Notes: generated by a model not told the origin, from the sequence alone. Positions 1 through 9,273 are shown, counted from the stretch's first letter. The stretch: 31,725 nt of DNA from Bacteroidales bacterium (GCA_023145955.1 JAGLDA010000083.1:1-31725); one strand, 5' to 3'. Program-made: numbers and translations.

Positions 1-19
1 AATCACCAATTCCTAATTA

Positions 20-649
20 TTATTTCCCCCAAGTACTAGGAGATAAGCGCCATTCTTTAAGTGATTCTACATCATCATTGCTCACATAGCCTGCTTCCTT
101 AGCTTGGTTAATCATAGTATTATAATCAGTAAGTATTGTTAAATCAACATCTTTTGATTGAAAATTCTCTTCAGCTACTACAAACCCATAAGAGAATATT
201 GCAACCATACCTTCTACCTTACAACCAAAGTCGCGAAGAGCATCTACAGCTTTTAATGAGCTTCCTCCAGTAGAAATTAAGTCTTCTATAACAACTACAG
301 TTTGTCCTTCTGTTAGAGCTCCCTCAACTTGGTTTTTCATGCCGTGAGATTTCTTGTCAGGACGAACATATACAAATGGTTTATTTAACTTCTCAGCTAC
401 GAGCGCTCCGTTGGCAATAGCTCCAGTTGCAACACCAGCAATTACATCTACATTTGGATATAACTTTTCTATAATGGCTGCAAATTCATCTCTAATAAAT
501 GCTCTTACATCTGGATAAGAAAGGGTTTTTCTATTATCACAATATATTGGTGATTTCCATCCTGAAGCCCAAGTAAATGGATTGTTTTTATTTAACTTTA
601 CGGCTTGAATTTTTAATAATGATTCTGCTGTCTTTTCTGCTGTGTTCAT
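20..649 (-). CDS. pyrE: Orotate phosphoribosyltransferase
   Basis: Transfers the phosphoribosyl group of PRPP to orotate to give OMP, the fifth step of de novo pyrimidine synthesis, in the cytosol. The 209-residue product has the flexible catalytic loop (RPDKKSHGMKNQVEG) and the PRPP-binding signature VVVIEDLISTGGSS, both diagnostic of the family, and its length is normal. The frame stays open upstream to 799, but the ATG at 649 gives the family's usual N-terminus (MNTAEKTAESLL); the extra upstream residues would be AT-rich leader and would overlap the divergent Nudix gene. It is transcribed away from the Nudix gene across a 94-bp gap. No link to the sulfur genes is apparent. The identification is secure; only the exact start is inferred. 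Confidence 0.95.
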   Translation of the reverse strand: MNTAEKTAESLLKIQAVKLNKNNPFTWASGWKSPIYCDNRKTLSYPDVRAFIRDEFAAIIEKLYPNVDVIAGVATGAIANGALVAEKLNKPFVYVRPDKKSHGMKNQVEGALTEGQTVVVIEDLISTGGSSLKAVDALRDFGCKVEGMVAIFSYGFVVAEENFQSKDVDLTILTDYNTMINQAKEAGYVSNDDVESLKEWRLSPSTWGK

Positions 650-722
650 ATTTGATAGGTTTTTGTATAGTAAACAAAGTAATAAATTGAAAATAAGATT
701 AATAGAAGTAAAAAATAATCTG

Positions 723-730
723 TATTTTTG
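723..730 (+). promoter_or_regulatory. Candidate -7 box (TATTTTTG) for the Nudix gene
   Basis: The octamer matches the Bacteroidota -7 consensus TAnnTTTG. It ends only 13 bp before the ATG at 744, which would give a very short leader, and no TTTG-type -33 element lies at the expected 19-21 bp spacing. It is therefore only a weak promoter call. Confidence 0.3.
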
Positions 731-743
731 CTTGTAAATTAAT

Positions 744-1367
744 ATGCAAATGTATAAAGTTTTTATCGATAATTGTCTTTTTATTTTTACTACGAGCAAT
801 GATATTCCTCATATAGAGGGAGCTATTACCATTTGTATTAAAAAGGTAGATGATGTTAAAAATATTATAAATAAGTTCGCCTCAATGCACAGTAATGATT
901 CAATTATTATTATCCACGATAATATTGAGGAATTGGTTGCTTTTTTTGAAAATATATATATTATTAAAGTTGCAGCTGGTGGATGGGTGTTTAATGGTAG
1001 AGGTGAATTGCTTATGATAAATAGATATAACCATTGGGATATTCCTAAAGGGCATATTGAGCATGGTGAGTCTTTTGAGAACTGTGCTATTCGTGAAGTT
1101 AGTGAAGAAACAGGTGTCGGAAATTTATCTATAGTTAAAAATCTTGGAATTAGTAGGCATATATTTCGTTATTCTGCCGGTGAACCAGAGATATTGAAAA
1201 TTACTCATTGGTATAGGATGGAAAGTAATTTTGAAGGATTATTTATTCCACAACATAATGAGGATATACAGGAAGTAGAATGGGTGAATAGTAATAAATT
1301 GAAACTATACTTACCAACAATGTATCGATCATTAAGAGAGTTTTATTTTGATAATATTATAGAATAA
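744..1367 (+). CDS. Nudix hydrolase
   Basis: A Nudix-family pyrophosphohydrolase of 207 residues, predicted cytosolic. The complete Nudix box GX5EX7REUXEEXGU is present (G-HIEHG-E-SFENCAI-REVSEETGV, near residues 110-132), with the preceding PKGH context. The N-terminal ~75 residues are a separate segment of unknown role that I do not recognise. The substrate cannot be read from the sequence; family members act on nucleoside diphosphate derivatives or mutagenic nucleotides. A second ATG two codons downstream (750) could be the true start. The gene lies 27 bp ahead of lolD on the same strand, and the two may be co-transcribed. Confidence 0.85.
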   Translation: MQMYKVFIDNCLFIFTTSNDIPHIEGAITICIKKVDDVKNIINKFASMHSNDSIIIIHDNIEELVAFFENIYIIKVAAGGWVFNGRGELLMINRYNHWDIPKGHIEHGESFENCAIREVSEETGVGNLSIVKNLGISRHIFRYSAGEPEILKITHWYRMESNFEGLFIPQHNEDIQEVEWVNSNKLKLYLPTMYRSLREFYFDNIIE

Positions 1368-1394
1368 ATCCATTATTTGTCTTATTTTCGCATT

Positions 1395-2045
1395 ATGTTA
1401 CAAGCAAAAAATATAAAGAAAAGCTACGGAAAACTTGAAGTACTTAAAGGGATTGATCTAGAAATACCATCTGGAGAGATACTGAGTATTACAGGTGCGT
1501 CAGGTGCAGGTAAAACTACCTTACTACAGATATTAGGAAGCCTAGATAATCCTACATCTGGAGATATTTTTATTGATGATATAAATATTAGTAAGCTAAG
1601 TGAGAAGGCCCTTTCTGCATACAGAAATAAAAATATAGGTTTTGTTTTTCAATTTCATCATCTGTTGCCTGAATTTACTGCTTTAGAGAATATATGTATT
1701 CCAGCTTTTATTGCAAAAAAAAGTAAGGCTGAAGCTGAAAAGGAAGCGCTTTTATTACTTGACTATATGGGTTTAAGCGATAGAAAGGAGCATAAGCCAG
1801 CAGAGTTGTCTGGAGGAGAACAGCAGCGGATTGCTATAGCACGAGCTCTAATTAATAAACCAAAAGTTATTTTTGCTGATGAACCATCAGGAAATCTTGA
1901 TCAGCAACGGTCCCAAGAATTGCATGATTTGTTTTTTAAACTACGTGATGAGTTTGGGCAAACTTATGTAATTGTAACTCATAATAAAAAACTCGCTGAG
2001 AGAGCAGATAGACAAATTATTATAAATGATGGGGTTTTATTATAA
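1395..2045 (+). CDS. lolD: Lipoprotein-releasing ABC transporter ATPase LolD
   Basis: ATP-binding subunit of the inner-membrane LolCDE-type transporter that releases outer-membrane lipoproteins to LolA. The 216-residue product shows Walker A (GASGAGKTT), Q-loop (FVFQFHHLLPEFTALEN), ABC signature (LSGGEQQR), Walker B (VIFADEPSGNLD) and H-loop (IVTHN). The FQ-HHLLPEF-ALEN pattern is typical of LolD and distinguishes it from the related MacB and FtsE ATPases, though that subfamily choice is less certain than the ABC call. The ATG at 1395 (MLQAKNIKKSYG) matches the family N-terminus better than the upstream TTG at 1377. No membrane partner is encoded nearby. Its stop codon overlaps the convergent stop of the DUF5723-like gene, so there is no room for a terminator between them. 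Confidence 0.87.
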   Translation: MLQAKNIKKSYGKLEVLKGIDLEIPSGEILSITGASGAGKTTLLQILGSLDNPTSGDIFIDDINISKLSEKALSAYRNKNIGFVFQFHHLLPEFTALENICIPAFIAKKSKAEAEKEALLLLDYMGLSDRKEHKPAELSGGEQQRIAIARALINKPKVIFADEPSGNLDQQRSQELHDLFFKLRDEFGQTYVIVTHNKKLAERADRQIIINDGVLL

Positions 2046-3416
2046 GTTTATCATTGGTAATCTTATAATATCATTTTTAAATACGAAGTTTATACCCACA
2101 TGTATGTTAGCATACTTTACCATCTCAGGTGCTACTACTCCAATTATATTATCTGTTGCTATATAGAACTGAAAAGGCTCAAAATTAGCTACTAAGCCTA
2201 GCCCAAAATTTAGATAACTTCTATTAATCATTGTATAGCTTGCTGAAATGCTAAAGTTTTCGCCAAGAGTTCGATAGTATGAAGCTGTAAAAGATGGTCT
2301 AACAATTCCCTTGAAAAACTCTAAGCGAACTAAAGCCCCAAGGGTTACTTTATTGTTAAAGTTATAATCAGCACCAAGATACATTTTTGCTGTTAAAGGC
2401 ACCCTGAAGTTTTGATTAGATTCTTCTACTTCAAAAAGGTCAATTAATGAATCTTTAATCTCATTTATTCTAGTTTCTCTTTCATCATCGTTTAATTCAA
2501 TAAATGGAATTGCATCAATGCCTTTATAAGTAAATTCTGTATTAGAAGTATAAGTCTTTTGATATCTGTCAAAGTCTATATATCCTACATCTAGAATTGA
2601 GGCAGAAACGCTCCATAAATCATCAATATTATATGTTGCTCCAAAATCGAAACCTAATCCAAAATTAGCATCGCTAAATGTATAATCCATCCAATCAGTA
2701 GCAGAATCTCCAACTATTTCTGGTATTGAAGTATTTACTATGAAATTTGATTTTACTTCCAAATTATAGTAATCTTCTGTAGTAAGAAGTTCAAAGTTCA
2801 TTTGCTCAGTATTAATAACGGCCTTTCCAAATAAGGCTTTAGCTTTTATACCAATGTTTAAGTTACTATTTAAATCCCAACTTACTCCCATAGCATATTC
2901 TCTATAATGAATAGCCTTTAGTTCTATTGGGTTTAAACTTACTTTTTCCCCAATGAACTGTGAATTCCCCTTCAACAATAATTGTACTAATTTATCAGAG
3001 TATTGTGCATTTACATCAGTAACATCTCCTATAGATATTGAAAAATAAAAATCATTCCACTTCATTCCTCCGTATAGCCATTGGTTAATATTCTTATTAT
3101 TTATATTGTTACTAGATCCAATATTATCTAATATGCCATTATTATTTATCCCCAATGAATCTCCAGGTGTTACCATAAACATTTGGTTATAATGTGGGCC
3201 GCTAGTACCAAAACCTGTTAAGGTGGAAGAAAAAGTTGGTAATCCAAAGTGAAACTTATAATCAGGAATGAATGCCGGATTAAGTTGATTAGTTTGTGGA
3301 ACAGCCCTCATGCTGTAGAAGCCTAAGTCGTACTGTGCTACAGTATTTGTAGGTAAAATAAATAGTAAACTAATTATTACCACAATATATCGATATGTAT
3401 TTTTATTTTTTTTCAT
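2040..3416 (-). CDS. DUF5723-like outer-membrane protein
   Basis: A 458-residue exported protein, third gene of a three-gene operon. A Sec signal peptide (hydrophobic residues ~10-22, likely cleaved after NTVA) is followed by the YDLGFYSMRAVPQTNQLNPAFIPDYKFHFGLP segment, which I associate with the Bacteroidota DUF5723 family. The rest is alternating polar and hydrophobic strands ending in an aromatic-rich barrel-like C-terminus, as expected for an outer-membrane beta-barrel related to PorV/PorP-type proteins. Function is unknown; assignment to an outer-membrane barrel is inference. It starts 8 bp after the lipoprotein gene, which suggests translational coupling and a shared role in the envelope. 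Confidence 0.7.
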   Translation of the reverse strand: MKKNKNTYRYIVVIISLLFILPTNTVAQYDLGFYSMRAVPQTNQLNPAFIPDYKFHFGLPTFSSTLTGFGTSGPHYNQMFMVTPGDSLGINNNGILDNIGSSNNINNKNINQWLYGGMKWNDFYFSISIGDVTDVNAQYSDKLVQLLLKGNSQFIGEKVSLNPIELKAIHYREYAMGVSWDLNSNLNIGIKAKALFGKAVINTEQMNFELLTTEDYYNLEVKSNFIVNTSIPEIVGDSATDWMDYTFSDANFGLGFDFGATYNIDDLWSVSASILDVGYIDFDRYQKTYTSNTEFTYKGIDAIPFIELNDDERETRINEIKDSLIDLFEVEESNQNFRVPLTAKMYLGADYNFNNKVTLGALVRLEFFKGIVRPSFTASYYRTLGENFSISASYTMINRSYLNFGLGLVANFEPFQFYIATDNIIGVVAPEMVKYANIHVGINFVFKNDIIRLPMINL

Positions 3417-3424
3417 ATTGTAGG

Positions 3425-5038
3425 TTAATAATCTGTTTTATAATTAACTTTCATAGATACCTGAAACTCAATGCCATAATCACTATATATTTTTGTGATT
3501 TTATTACCTTGATCGTAAGTTGAAGATGATCCTTTTACAATCATATGAGCAGCGTTTTCTAGGGTGCTTATTTTCTGATTTGTAAGATGAGCTGTTACTG
3601 TATGGAACTCAGGTACAGTTACTCTGTACTCTGGTGGCAATCCAGGTATTGCAGCTTTTACTAAAGGGGCTAAGCCTGTAAATATGGAGTCTATAATTAC
3701 CATATTTGTATCTGTTAAGTATATCTGCATAGCAGCTTCTAAAGGGAAATAGTTTTTAGTATTAAAATTTATATCTATGCTAACTATTTCATCCCAATTA
3801 TAATCATTTTTGAGGTCTAAAGCAGCAGTATCTGATAATGAGTAAACTATATACCTGCCATATAAAGGAACCTCTATGTCAGTCTGTATGCTTATCTTAG
3901 AAGTGTCTACAACAAAATTTGGAATAATATTTCCTAATGGATTTGCGACACTGACACCAGCAAAGAAGAATTTTTTTGGAAAAAAGTTAATTACATCTAC
4001 AATATTTGAATTGCCAGAATAAAAAGTAAGATTTGTAGTATCAATATTTCCAACATTATTTATATCGGGATAGTTCAAAGAAATAGTAGGAAGTAAAGTA
4101 CTAGTAATATCTTTTCTTACACCATCTTTCTCTACATATAGATCAGTGAATGTTACATCAACAGGTATTCCAAAGCTATTTTCAAATTTCATATTTAAAA
4201 TCACTTCTTCTAAAGAAGCATCGAATATAGCTCTATGATTAAACATACTAATATCTATTTTCTTAAGATCAATATCTACAGTATATTGACTAAAATACCC
4301 AAATAGTTGTTTATATTCTATATCTTCTATCGATTGTTTTAGATCTATATTATAAGGAGAATTATCGGGATTATTGCCTTTATTTACTAATACTTTAATG
4401 TACTCTGTTACTATATTGTTAGTGTCTCCATTTCTATTAATAATACACCAATAATCAGTAAGAGATATTTCTTTTGTAACAATTGTAGGAGAGCTGCCTA
4501 AATATGGTAACTCAATTTTTTCTACAATAGCATTGCCATATTTTGTAAAAGCAGGGATAGTGATTTCTACATAGCTGTCATGGTTTAAATCTGCAGATAT
4601 TTCTATGATTAATTTTCCACTTTTAATAAGGAGACTATCGTATCTTTCGTTTGATGGGGCTGAAAATTCAGTGTTTATAGAAAACATAGACGATACACTA
4701 TCGCCTATTTGTAGAGTAGGAGGGAGTATTATTTGCATAGTAGTGTCGTAGCCTTGATTGGGAATATCAATAACATTGTGTCCAACCTTAGTTATCTGTT
4801 CACCTTTATAAACAATACTTAATAAGCCATCAGGATACTCAAACCACAGATCCTTACTTTTGTCTATGGCATAATGCATATCAAGATTCCCATAGAAAAG
4901 AGGAACAGCAAATTCTGGATTCCAGGCTCCTCCTGAGAACTTATGTATTTTTAATCTTTCCTTATAACAAGAGTCTAACAATAGTATCGTGAATATACTA
5001 ATTATTGTTACAATAAAATACGTTCTATATTTAGTCAT
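3425..5038 (-). CDS. Large lipoprotein of unknown function
   Basis: A 537-residue lipoprotein: positively charged start, hydrophobic segment and lipobox LLLDSC with the lipidated Cys at about residue 24. The ATG at 5038 gives this clean signal peptide; the frame remains open to 5077 but that would overlap the previous gene and add a poor leader. The body is rich in beta-strand-like stretches, Asp, Asn and Thr, with no domain I recognise. It sits 13 bp after the DUF3352-like gene and 8 bp before the DUF5723-like gene, so the three are very probably one operon. A role as a surface or outer-membrane partner of the barrel protein is a guess from context. Confidence 0.6.
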   Translation of the reverse strand: MTKYRTYFIVTIISIFTILLLDSCYKERLKIHKFSGGAWNPEFAVPLFYGNLDMHYAIDKSKDLWFEYPDGLLSIVYKGEQITKVGHNVIDIPNQGYDTTMQIILPPTLQIGDSVSSMFSINTEFSAPSNERYDSLLIKSGKLIIEISADLNHDSYVEITIPAFTKYGNAIVEKIELPYLGSSPTIVTKEISLTDYWCIINRNGDTNNIVTEYIKVLVNKGNNPDNSPYNIDLKQSIEDIEYKQLFGYFSQYTVDIDLKKIDISMFNHRAIFDASLEEVILNMKFENSFGIPVDVTFTDLYVEKDGVRKDITSTLLPTISLNYPDINNVGNIDTTNLTFYSGNSNIVDVINFFPKKFFFAGVSVANPLGNIIPNFVVDTSKISIQTDIEVPLYGRYIVYSLSDTAALDLKNDYNWDEIVSIDINFNTKNYFPLEAAMQIYLTDTNMVIIDSIFTGLAPLVKAAIPGLPPEYRVTVPEFHTVTAHLTNQKISTLENAAHMIVKGSSSTYDQGNKITKIYSDYGIEFQVSMKVNYKTDY

Positions 5039-5051
5039 TAGTTCTGTAGTT

Positions 5052-7757
5052 TTAATTAAGCATATAATTACTAACAATTCTTTCTTTCACACTTATAAGA
5101 TGTGCTTCAGTGTTTTTGCTTGCTTTGTATAATATATAGTACTTACTTCCCAAAAACTCTTCGTGAGGTGTAAATGTTCCATTCTCATTACCAAATTCAA
5201 AGTAATTATCGTTTTCATTATAAATAATTATACTAGTGCTATCTTTTAATAGTCTTCCAATAGCAAGAGGCTCAACAATTAAGTCAAAGTCTAGTTTTTT
5301 TGTCCATAATAGCTTACTGTTATTATCAAAGGCATACATTGTGTTTTTGTCATAATAGATTAACTCTTCTTTGTTATCGCCATTAATATCACATAGATAA
5401 AAACGATGATTTTTGCTAAAATCCCTAAAAAGAGTTTTAGTTATTTTGCCATTATTATCAATACTAATAAGGCGGCCTGCAATATCAGTGGTAATTAAAT
5501 TATTATTGTATGTATAGAACTTAGTATTTATATTATTGGTAAAAGCAAGTTTAGTTTCTATTCTAGCAATACCTCTACGATTAGAGAAAACCACATTCCC
5601 CATAGAATCGCAAAGAAGTATAAAATCTTTATTGTTGATATTGAAATGCTGTACGGGAGTGATTACCAAAGTTGGCAACTGTGGCATTTGCCAGCCTTTA
5701 GTTGCTGAGCCATCGATTTGATAATTATGGATAGCTCCATCAATTTGAGGAATTAATATCCGATAGTTTATACTGTTATCGTAATTGATAAGGCTTAATG
5801 CTGCAGTTGCTTCCGAAGATAATTCTATTGGGTAATTATCTACAGAATTACCATTAATATCGTACATATAGATATTGTTATTTGAATTATACAGAAATTG
5901 GTACTTGCCGTTATTAAAATAATCAACTATTTCTGGTTTACCAATAGGAGTTTCAGGAACCGGAATAGCCCATTCTATTTTGCCAGAATTATTAATTCTA
6001 TACATTGTATTTCTTTCGTCAAAAATAAGAATGTTGTTCTCATTAGTGATATGGTTCTTTATAACAAAAGGACCAGCTTTTATGTTGAAATCAAGTGCTA
6101 GCTGCCAAGAGGTGTTGTCTGTTTCTTCTTTAATATCATTTGTGCTAATATTTATAGATGTAAAAGCTCCATCATTATTAACAATAAACTGTAAACAGAT
6201 ATCACCAAACTTTTGAGGGTCAAATTGGGATTTCTTAAAATAATTAAGCGACTCTTTATTCCAATATTTATTTGTGAAACTATTAATAGAATGCGCATTT
6301 GCATAGAGCATTATACTGGCTTCATTGTTTATAGATTCTCTAAATTTTTCAAAACCTTCCCTTTTTGCTAAAGTCTTTTGTACAAGAATATTATTTATAT
6401 AGCTTTTTATACTTGCTTTTGAATTGGCAAAGACCACATATTCGTTTGTAATAATATAAAAAGAGTTTATCAAGGAATTAAATGTATTTCCAAATATCTT
6501 TGGCAATAAATAGGGGAGAGGAATTTCGTTAATTACATATGTGCGGTATGTATCAGTTTCTAAAATGATATTATTGTAATTGCACATAATGCTCTGTAGT
6601 TTTCCTAAACTATGTTTGCTTTCTTTTAAATCATAAGAGTTCATTAGTACGATACTCTGGGTGTTTTTTTCTGTGTTATTATTTATATAGCAAAGTGCAA
6701 GTTCGCTTTTCATCCAAGGGTAAAAAAACTTGCTGATATTAGTCATTACATCAGCCTCATACTTCTTAATTGTAGCGATGTCTTGAACATTAAAAGGAGT
6801 GGTAATTTGCTTACTAATAAAATCATTAAAGCCCTCTGCTCCTTGGTAATAAATAAAGTTTGTATTAGCAGGAATGTGCTCAAAAATATTTACCTTGGGT
6901 GCTTTGTAGTTAGAGTATGTGCTTAGTCTACTAGGAATTGAATCTACCGAGTAACTATAACCATTAAATATAATATTGCTGCTATTTACATGTCCATCTA
7001 ATACAGAAAACTGTGTAATACCCTTTAATTGTTTAATTGTATTTGAATATTTGCTTTCTGTTATACTAGATAGAAGTTTGTAAAAGTATGTATGATTAAC
7101 ATATATATTTGAAGAAGCACCTTTATCAGCAATTTTAATAAGACGCTTGGTTTCTCGTTGTTTTATATCAGAGGTATTTTTCTTTTCAGTAATTACTTTT
7201 CGGATTAATGATTCTTGTTTGCTAATACATATATTTCCATAAATATTAGTCAAAAAATAATTATTATTAAGCCCTAAGTATTTTATTTTATAAATATTAT
7301 AACCTTCAAATTCAACAAAGCTGTATTCTCCAATTTGTTTTATAATATTTTCCAGATTGTTGTTTGGAATTATAGTTTTAAACGAAAAGCTTAAAAGCTT
7401 AGTGAAATTATCTTTGCCATCATAGTGTATCGAGTAGTATACTTTTGGTGTTTGCCTGTTTTTGCTGCTATTTGTATATTTATCTGTAGTTTTCCATAAG
7501 GAGTCCATTTCAGAAAAAAGCAGAGAAATATTATCGTCAATTTCAATAATGTCCCATATTTTATATGCAGCATTAAGTTCTTGTCTTAAATCTGAATAGT
7601 CTGATGTTGCAAATGCTATTGCAGCGTTATTCGGTATAATATATAGTGCATCAATGGGCTGCTTACTTATTTGCGTATACTTATCATAAGCAAAATAAAT
7701 GCCTGTTACTACTACAAATGCGACTAATATATATATTATTGGTTTAATAAATTTCAT
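5052..7757 (-). CDS. Membrane-anchored DUF3352-like protein with propeller-like C-half
   Basis: A 901-residue protein with one N-terminal transmembrane anchor (about residues 5-24, IKPIIYILVAFVVVTGIYFAY) and a long periplasmic part. The N-terminal half (IDALYIIPNNAAIAFATSDYSDL onward) resembles DUF3352-type proteins. The C-terminal third contains repeated units such as ILIFDERNTMYRINNSGKIEW, LYNSNNNIYMYDINGNSVDNYPIE and CDINGDNKEELIYYDKNTMYAFDNNSKLLW, which look like blades of a PQQ/VCBS-type beta-propeller; the DINGDNKEEL element is FG-GAP/VCBS-like. No catalytic residues are evident. It heads the minus-strand trio with the lipoprotein and DUF5723-like genes. The fold assignment is by eye and moderate; the function is unknown. 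Confidence 0.6.
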   Translation of the reverse strand: MKFIKPIIYILVAFVVVTGIYFAYDKYTQISKQPIDALYIIPNNAAIAFATSDYSDLRQELNAAYKIWDIIEIDDNISLLFSEMDSLWKTTDKYTNSSKNRQTPKVYYSIHYDGKDNFTKLLSFSFKTIIPNNNLENIIKQIGEYSFVEFEGYNIYKIKYLGLNNNYFLTNIYGNICISKQESLIRKVITEKKNTSDIKQRETKRLIKIADKGASSNIYVNHTYFYKLLSSITESKYSNTIKQLKGITQFSVLDGHVNSSNIIFNGYSYSVDSIPSRLSTYSNYKAPKVNIFEHIPANTNFIYYQGAEGFNDFISKQITTPFNVQDIATIKKYEADVMTNISKFFYPWMKSELALCYINNNTEKNTQSIVLMNSYDLKESKHSLGKLQSIMCNYNNIILETDTYRTYVINEIPLPYLLPKIFGNTFNSLINSFYIITNEYVVFANSKASIKSYINNILVQKTLAKREGFEKFRESINNEASIMLYANAHSINSFTNKYWNKESLNYFKKSQFDPQKFGDICLQFIVNNDGAFTSINISTNDIKEETDNTSWQLALDFNIKAGPFVIKNHITNENNILIFDERNTMYRINNSGKIEWAIPVPETPIGKPEIVDYFNNGKYQFLYNSNNNIYMYDINGNSVDNYPIELSSEATAALSLINYDNSINYRILIPQIDGAIHNYQIDGSATKGWQMPQLPTLVITPVQHFNINNKDFILLCDSMGNVVFSNRRGIARIETKLAFTNNINTKFYTYNNNLITTDIAGRLISIDNNGKITKTLFRDFSKNHRFYLCDINGDNKEELIYYDKNTMYAFDNNSKLLWTKKLDFDLIVEPLAIGRLLKDSTSIIIYNENDNYFEFGNENGTFTPHEEFLGSKYYILYKASKNTEAHLISVKERIVSNYMLN

Positions 7758-7836
7758 TAATTAATTCTAATTATAAATATGCTTTTCTTATTTTTTTATA
7801 CAAATACAAATCGATTATGTTTTTTAATCGAATTAC

Positions 7837-7844
7837 CAAAAGTA
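7837..7844 (-). promoter_or_regulatory. Candidate -7 box (TACTTTTG) for the envelope operon
   Basis: The minus-strand octamer fits TAnnTTTG and lies about 80 bp upstream of the ATG at 7757. No clear TTTG -33 element is seen at the usual spacing. Confidence 0.4.
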
Positions 7845-7998
7845 GCAAAAAATAATATATGCTTAACTTAAAATAATAATGTAGAGTTATATATTAGCAA
7901 TGGGATAAACATATAGGCAATTTGCACTTTATATTGTTGGATTATTATTAGTTTAATGATAGTGCTAAAGCCATAGTTTTTTGAATGACAATAATCTA

Positions 7999-8158
7999 AG
8001 TACATGACAAAAAGCACTGTGTTTGGGCTAAAGCCCATATAAGACATAACTCATTAGGCAGGGCATTAATGCCCTGCCTAATGAATGCAATATTCTACGG
8101 GCTTTAGCCCAAATATAAAAAACTAGTAAATTAGTTATTCATTTTTTTGTCATGTACT
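7999..8158. repeat. Nested palindromic MITE/REP-like element
   Basis: A 160-bp non-coding element with three nested levels of symmetry. The outer arms are AGTACATGACAAAAA (7999-8013) and its exact complement (8144-8158). The middle arms are TTTGGGCTAAAGCCC (8022-8036) and GGGCTTTAGCCCAAA (8099-8113). The centre is a perfect 34-bp palindrome (8051-8084) built on AGGCAGGGCATTAATGCCCT. No reading frame lies inside it. Such structures are typical of non-autonomous mobile or REP-like elements in Bacteroidota; mobility itself is inference. Confidence 0.8.
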
Positions 8159-8194
8159 AAGGAAAATAATAACCTTTAGACGTATATTGCAAAG

Positions 8195-8253
8195 TTTAAT
8201 TATAATTAAAAGGATTTCAGCCTACCTTGTCAGCAGACAGGCTTTACTGAAAT
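8195..8253. repeat. AT-rich palindrome and REP-like hairpin
   Basis: A perfect 16-bp palindrome TTTAATTATAATTAAA (8195-8210) is followed at once by a stem-loop with outer arms ATTTCAG (8214-8220) and CTGAAAT (8247-8253) and an imperfect inner stem around TTGTCAGCAGACAGG. The inner GACAGGC-type sequence resembles short interspersed palindromes in this phylum. Function is unknown. Confidence 0.45.
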
Positions 8254-8430
8254 AAAATATATAAAACCAAAATAATCAGCATCTAAAAAATATTTACACC
8301 TAGTATTAAATCGGATAATTTCAAGCGTATATTAAATATGCGGGAAGATAGCAGCTTAGAATATTTTTTTTCAGTATTCTATAATAAACACAATCTCAAG
8401 TTATTAAGTGTCACTACTAATTTGACGCTT

Positions 8431-8459
8431 ATAAAACCTGTCATGGACTCAGGTTTTAT
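8431..8459. repeat. Perfect 10-bp stem-loop
   Basis: Arms ATAAAACCTG (8431-8440) and CAGGTTTTAT (8450-8459) with a 9-nt loop. It is about 90 bp upstream of the gene at 8552 and lacks a downstream U-tract, so a terminator is not convincing. The region from 7758 to 8551 holds this, the two elements above and candidate promoters, but no believable gene. Confidence 0.4.
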
Positions 8460-8520
8460 TGTTAAAATATTTAGAAAAAAGGCTTTTATAATTCAAAAAT
8501 TTATGAGCTTATATAATTTG

Positions 8521-8528
8521 TATATTTG
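8521..8528 (+). promoter_or_regulatory. Candidate -7 box (TATATTTG) for the gene at 8552
   Basis: An exact match to TAnnTTTG, 23 bp upstream of the ATG at 8552. No -33 TTTG is seen at the normal spacing. Confidence 0.45.
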
Positions 8529-8551
8529 ATGATTAATGAAAACTAATAGTT

Positions 8552-9247
8552 ATGGATAAAAATATAGAGTCGCGCAAACAAATAATTAAACTGCTAGCTA
8601 CAAAATCAGTAATAAAATACACTTCCTTTGATAATACTTATGCTACTTTTGAGCAAATAAAGAGTTCTCTGAAAAAATTGGCAAAAGAGGTTAAAAATGA
8701 GCTCAAAGAATTAGGAAAAGATATACCTGTAGAGTATAAAGAGAAAGGAAAGTACGAGGTGGAATTTAAAGTTGCTGGAGATTTACTGTTGTTTTATATG
8801 CATACAAATATCTTTGAATTTCCTAAGTCGCATGCAGTTATGCAGCAATCGTATTTAAAAGAAGATCCTATGCGTGCATATTGTGGAGTAATTAGTATTT
8901 ACAATTTTTTGGCAGATTCATTTAAGTATAATAGAATTAATGATGTAGGCTACTTGGTTGGTAGGTTATTCATAAACAAGGATAAGCATTTTTTATTGGA
9001 AGGAAAGAGGCAATTAGGGTATCTATTTAATAATTTTGGCATTCAAAAGGTAAATGATGAATCTTTACAATTATTACTAGAATCAGCGCTAAAATATTCA
9101 ATTGAGCTCGACTTATTAGTGCCCCCTTATCGGTCTGTGAGTGTTGTTAGTGTCGATGAGATGCAGAATATTACTTCGAGCATTTCTCTAAAAACAGGTA
9201 AGCAGTTGGGATTCAAGTACAAAGCTAAGATGGATAGTTATAACTAA
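8552..9247 (+). CDS. Conserved hypothetical protein upstream of tRNA-Glu/rpsT
   Basis: A 231-residue, probably cytosolic protein with no signal peptide or transmembrane segment. It has a charged, probably coiled N-terminal helix (KSSLKKLAKEVKNELKELGKD, about residues 37-57), then a mixed alpha/beta part (YEVEFKVAGDLLLFYMHTNIFEFP, RAYCGVISIYNFLADSF). I recognise no catalytic motif and name no function. From memory, similar proteins are widespread in Bacteroidota, which I could not verify here. A strong promoter and the tRNA-Glu gene follow directly, so it is a separate transcription unit. Confidence 0.65.
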   Translation: MDKNIESRKQIIKLLATKSVIKYTSFDNTYATFEQIKSSLKKLAKEVKNELKELGKDIPVEYKEKGKYEVEFKVAGDLLLFYMHTNIFEFPKSHAVMQQSYLKEDPMRAYCGVISIYNFLADSFKYNRINDVGYLVGRLFINKDKHFLLEGKRQLGYLFNNFGIQKVNDESLQLLLESALKYSIELDLLVPPYRSVSVVSVDEMQNITSSISLKTGKQLGFKYKAKMDSYN

Positions 9248-9273
9248 AATATTTTATTATTTTATTTGTTTTG

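Noticed and set aside
8338..8529. 63-codon reading frame in the intergenic region before the gene at 8552
   Set aside because: It spans the 10-bp hairpin at 8431-8459 and ends on the candidate -7 box at 8521, has no recognisable protein features, and lies in AT-rich sequence where such frames arise by chance.
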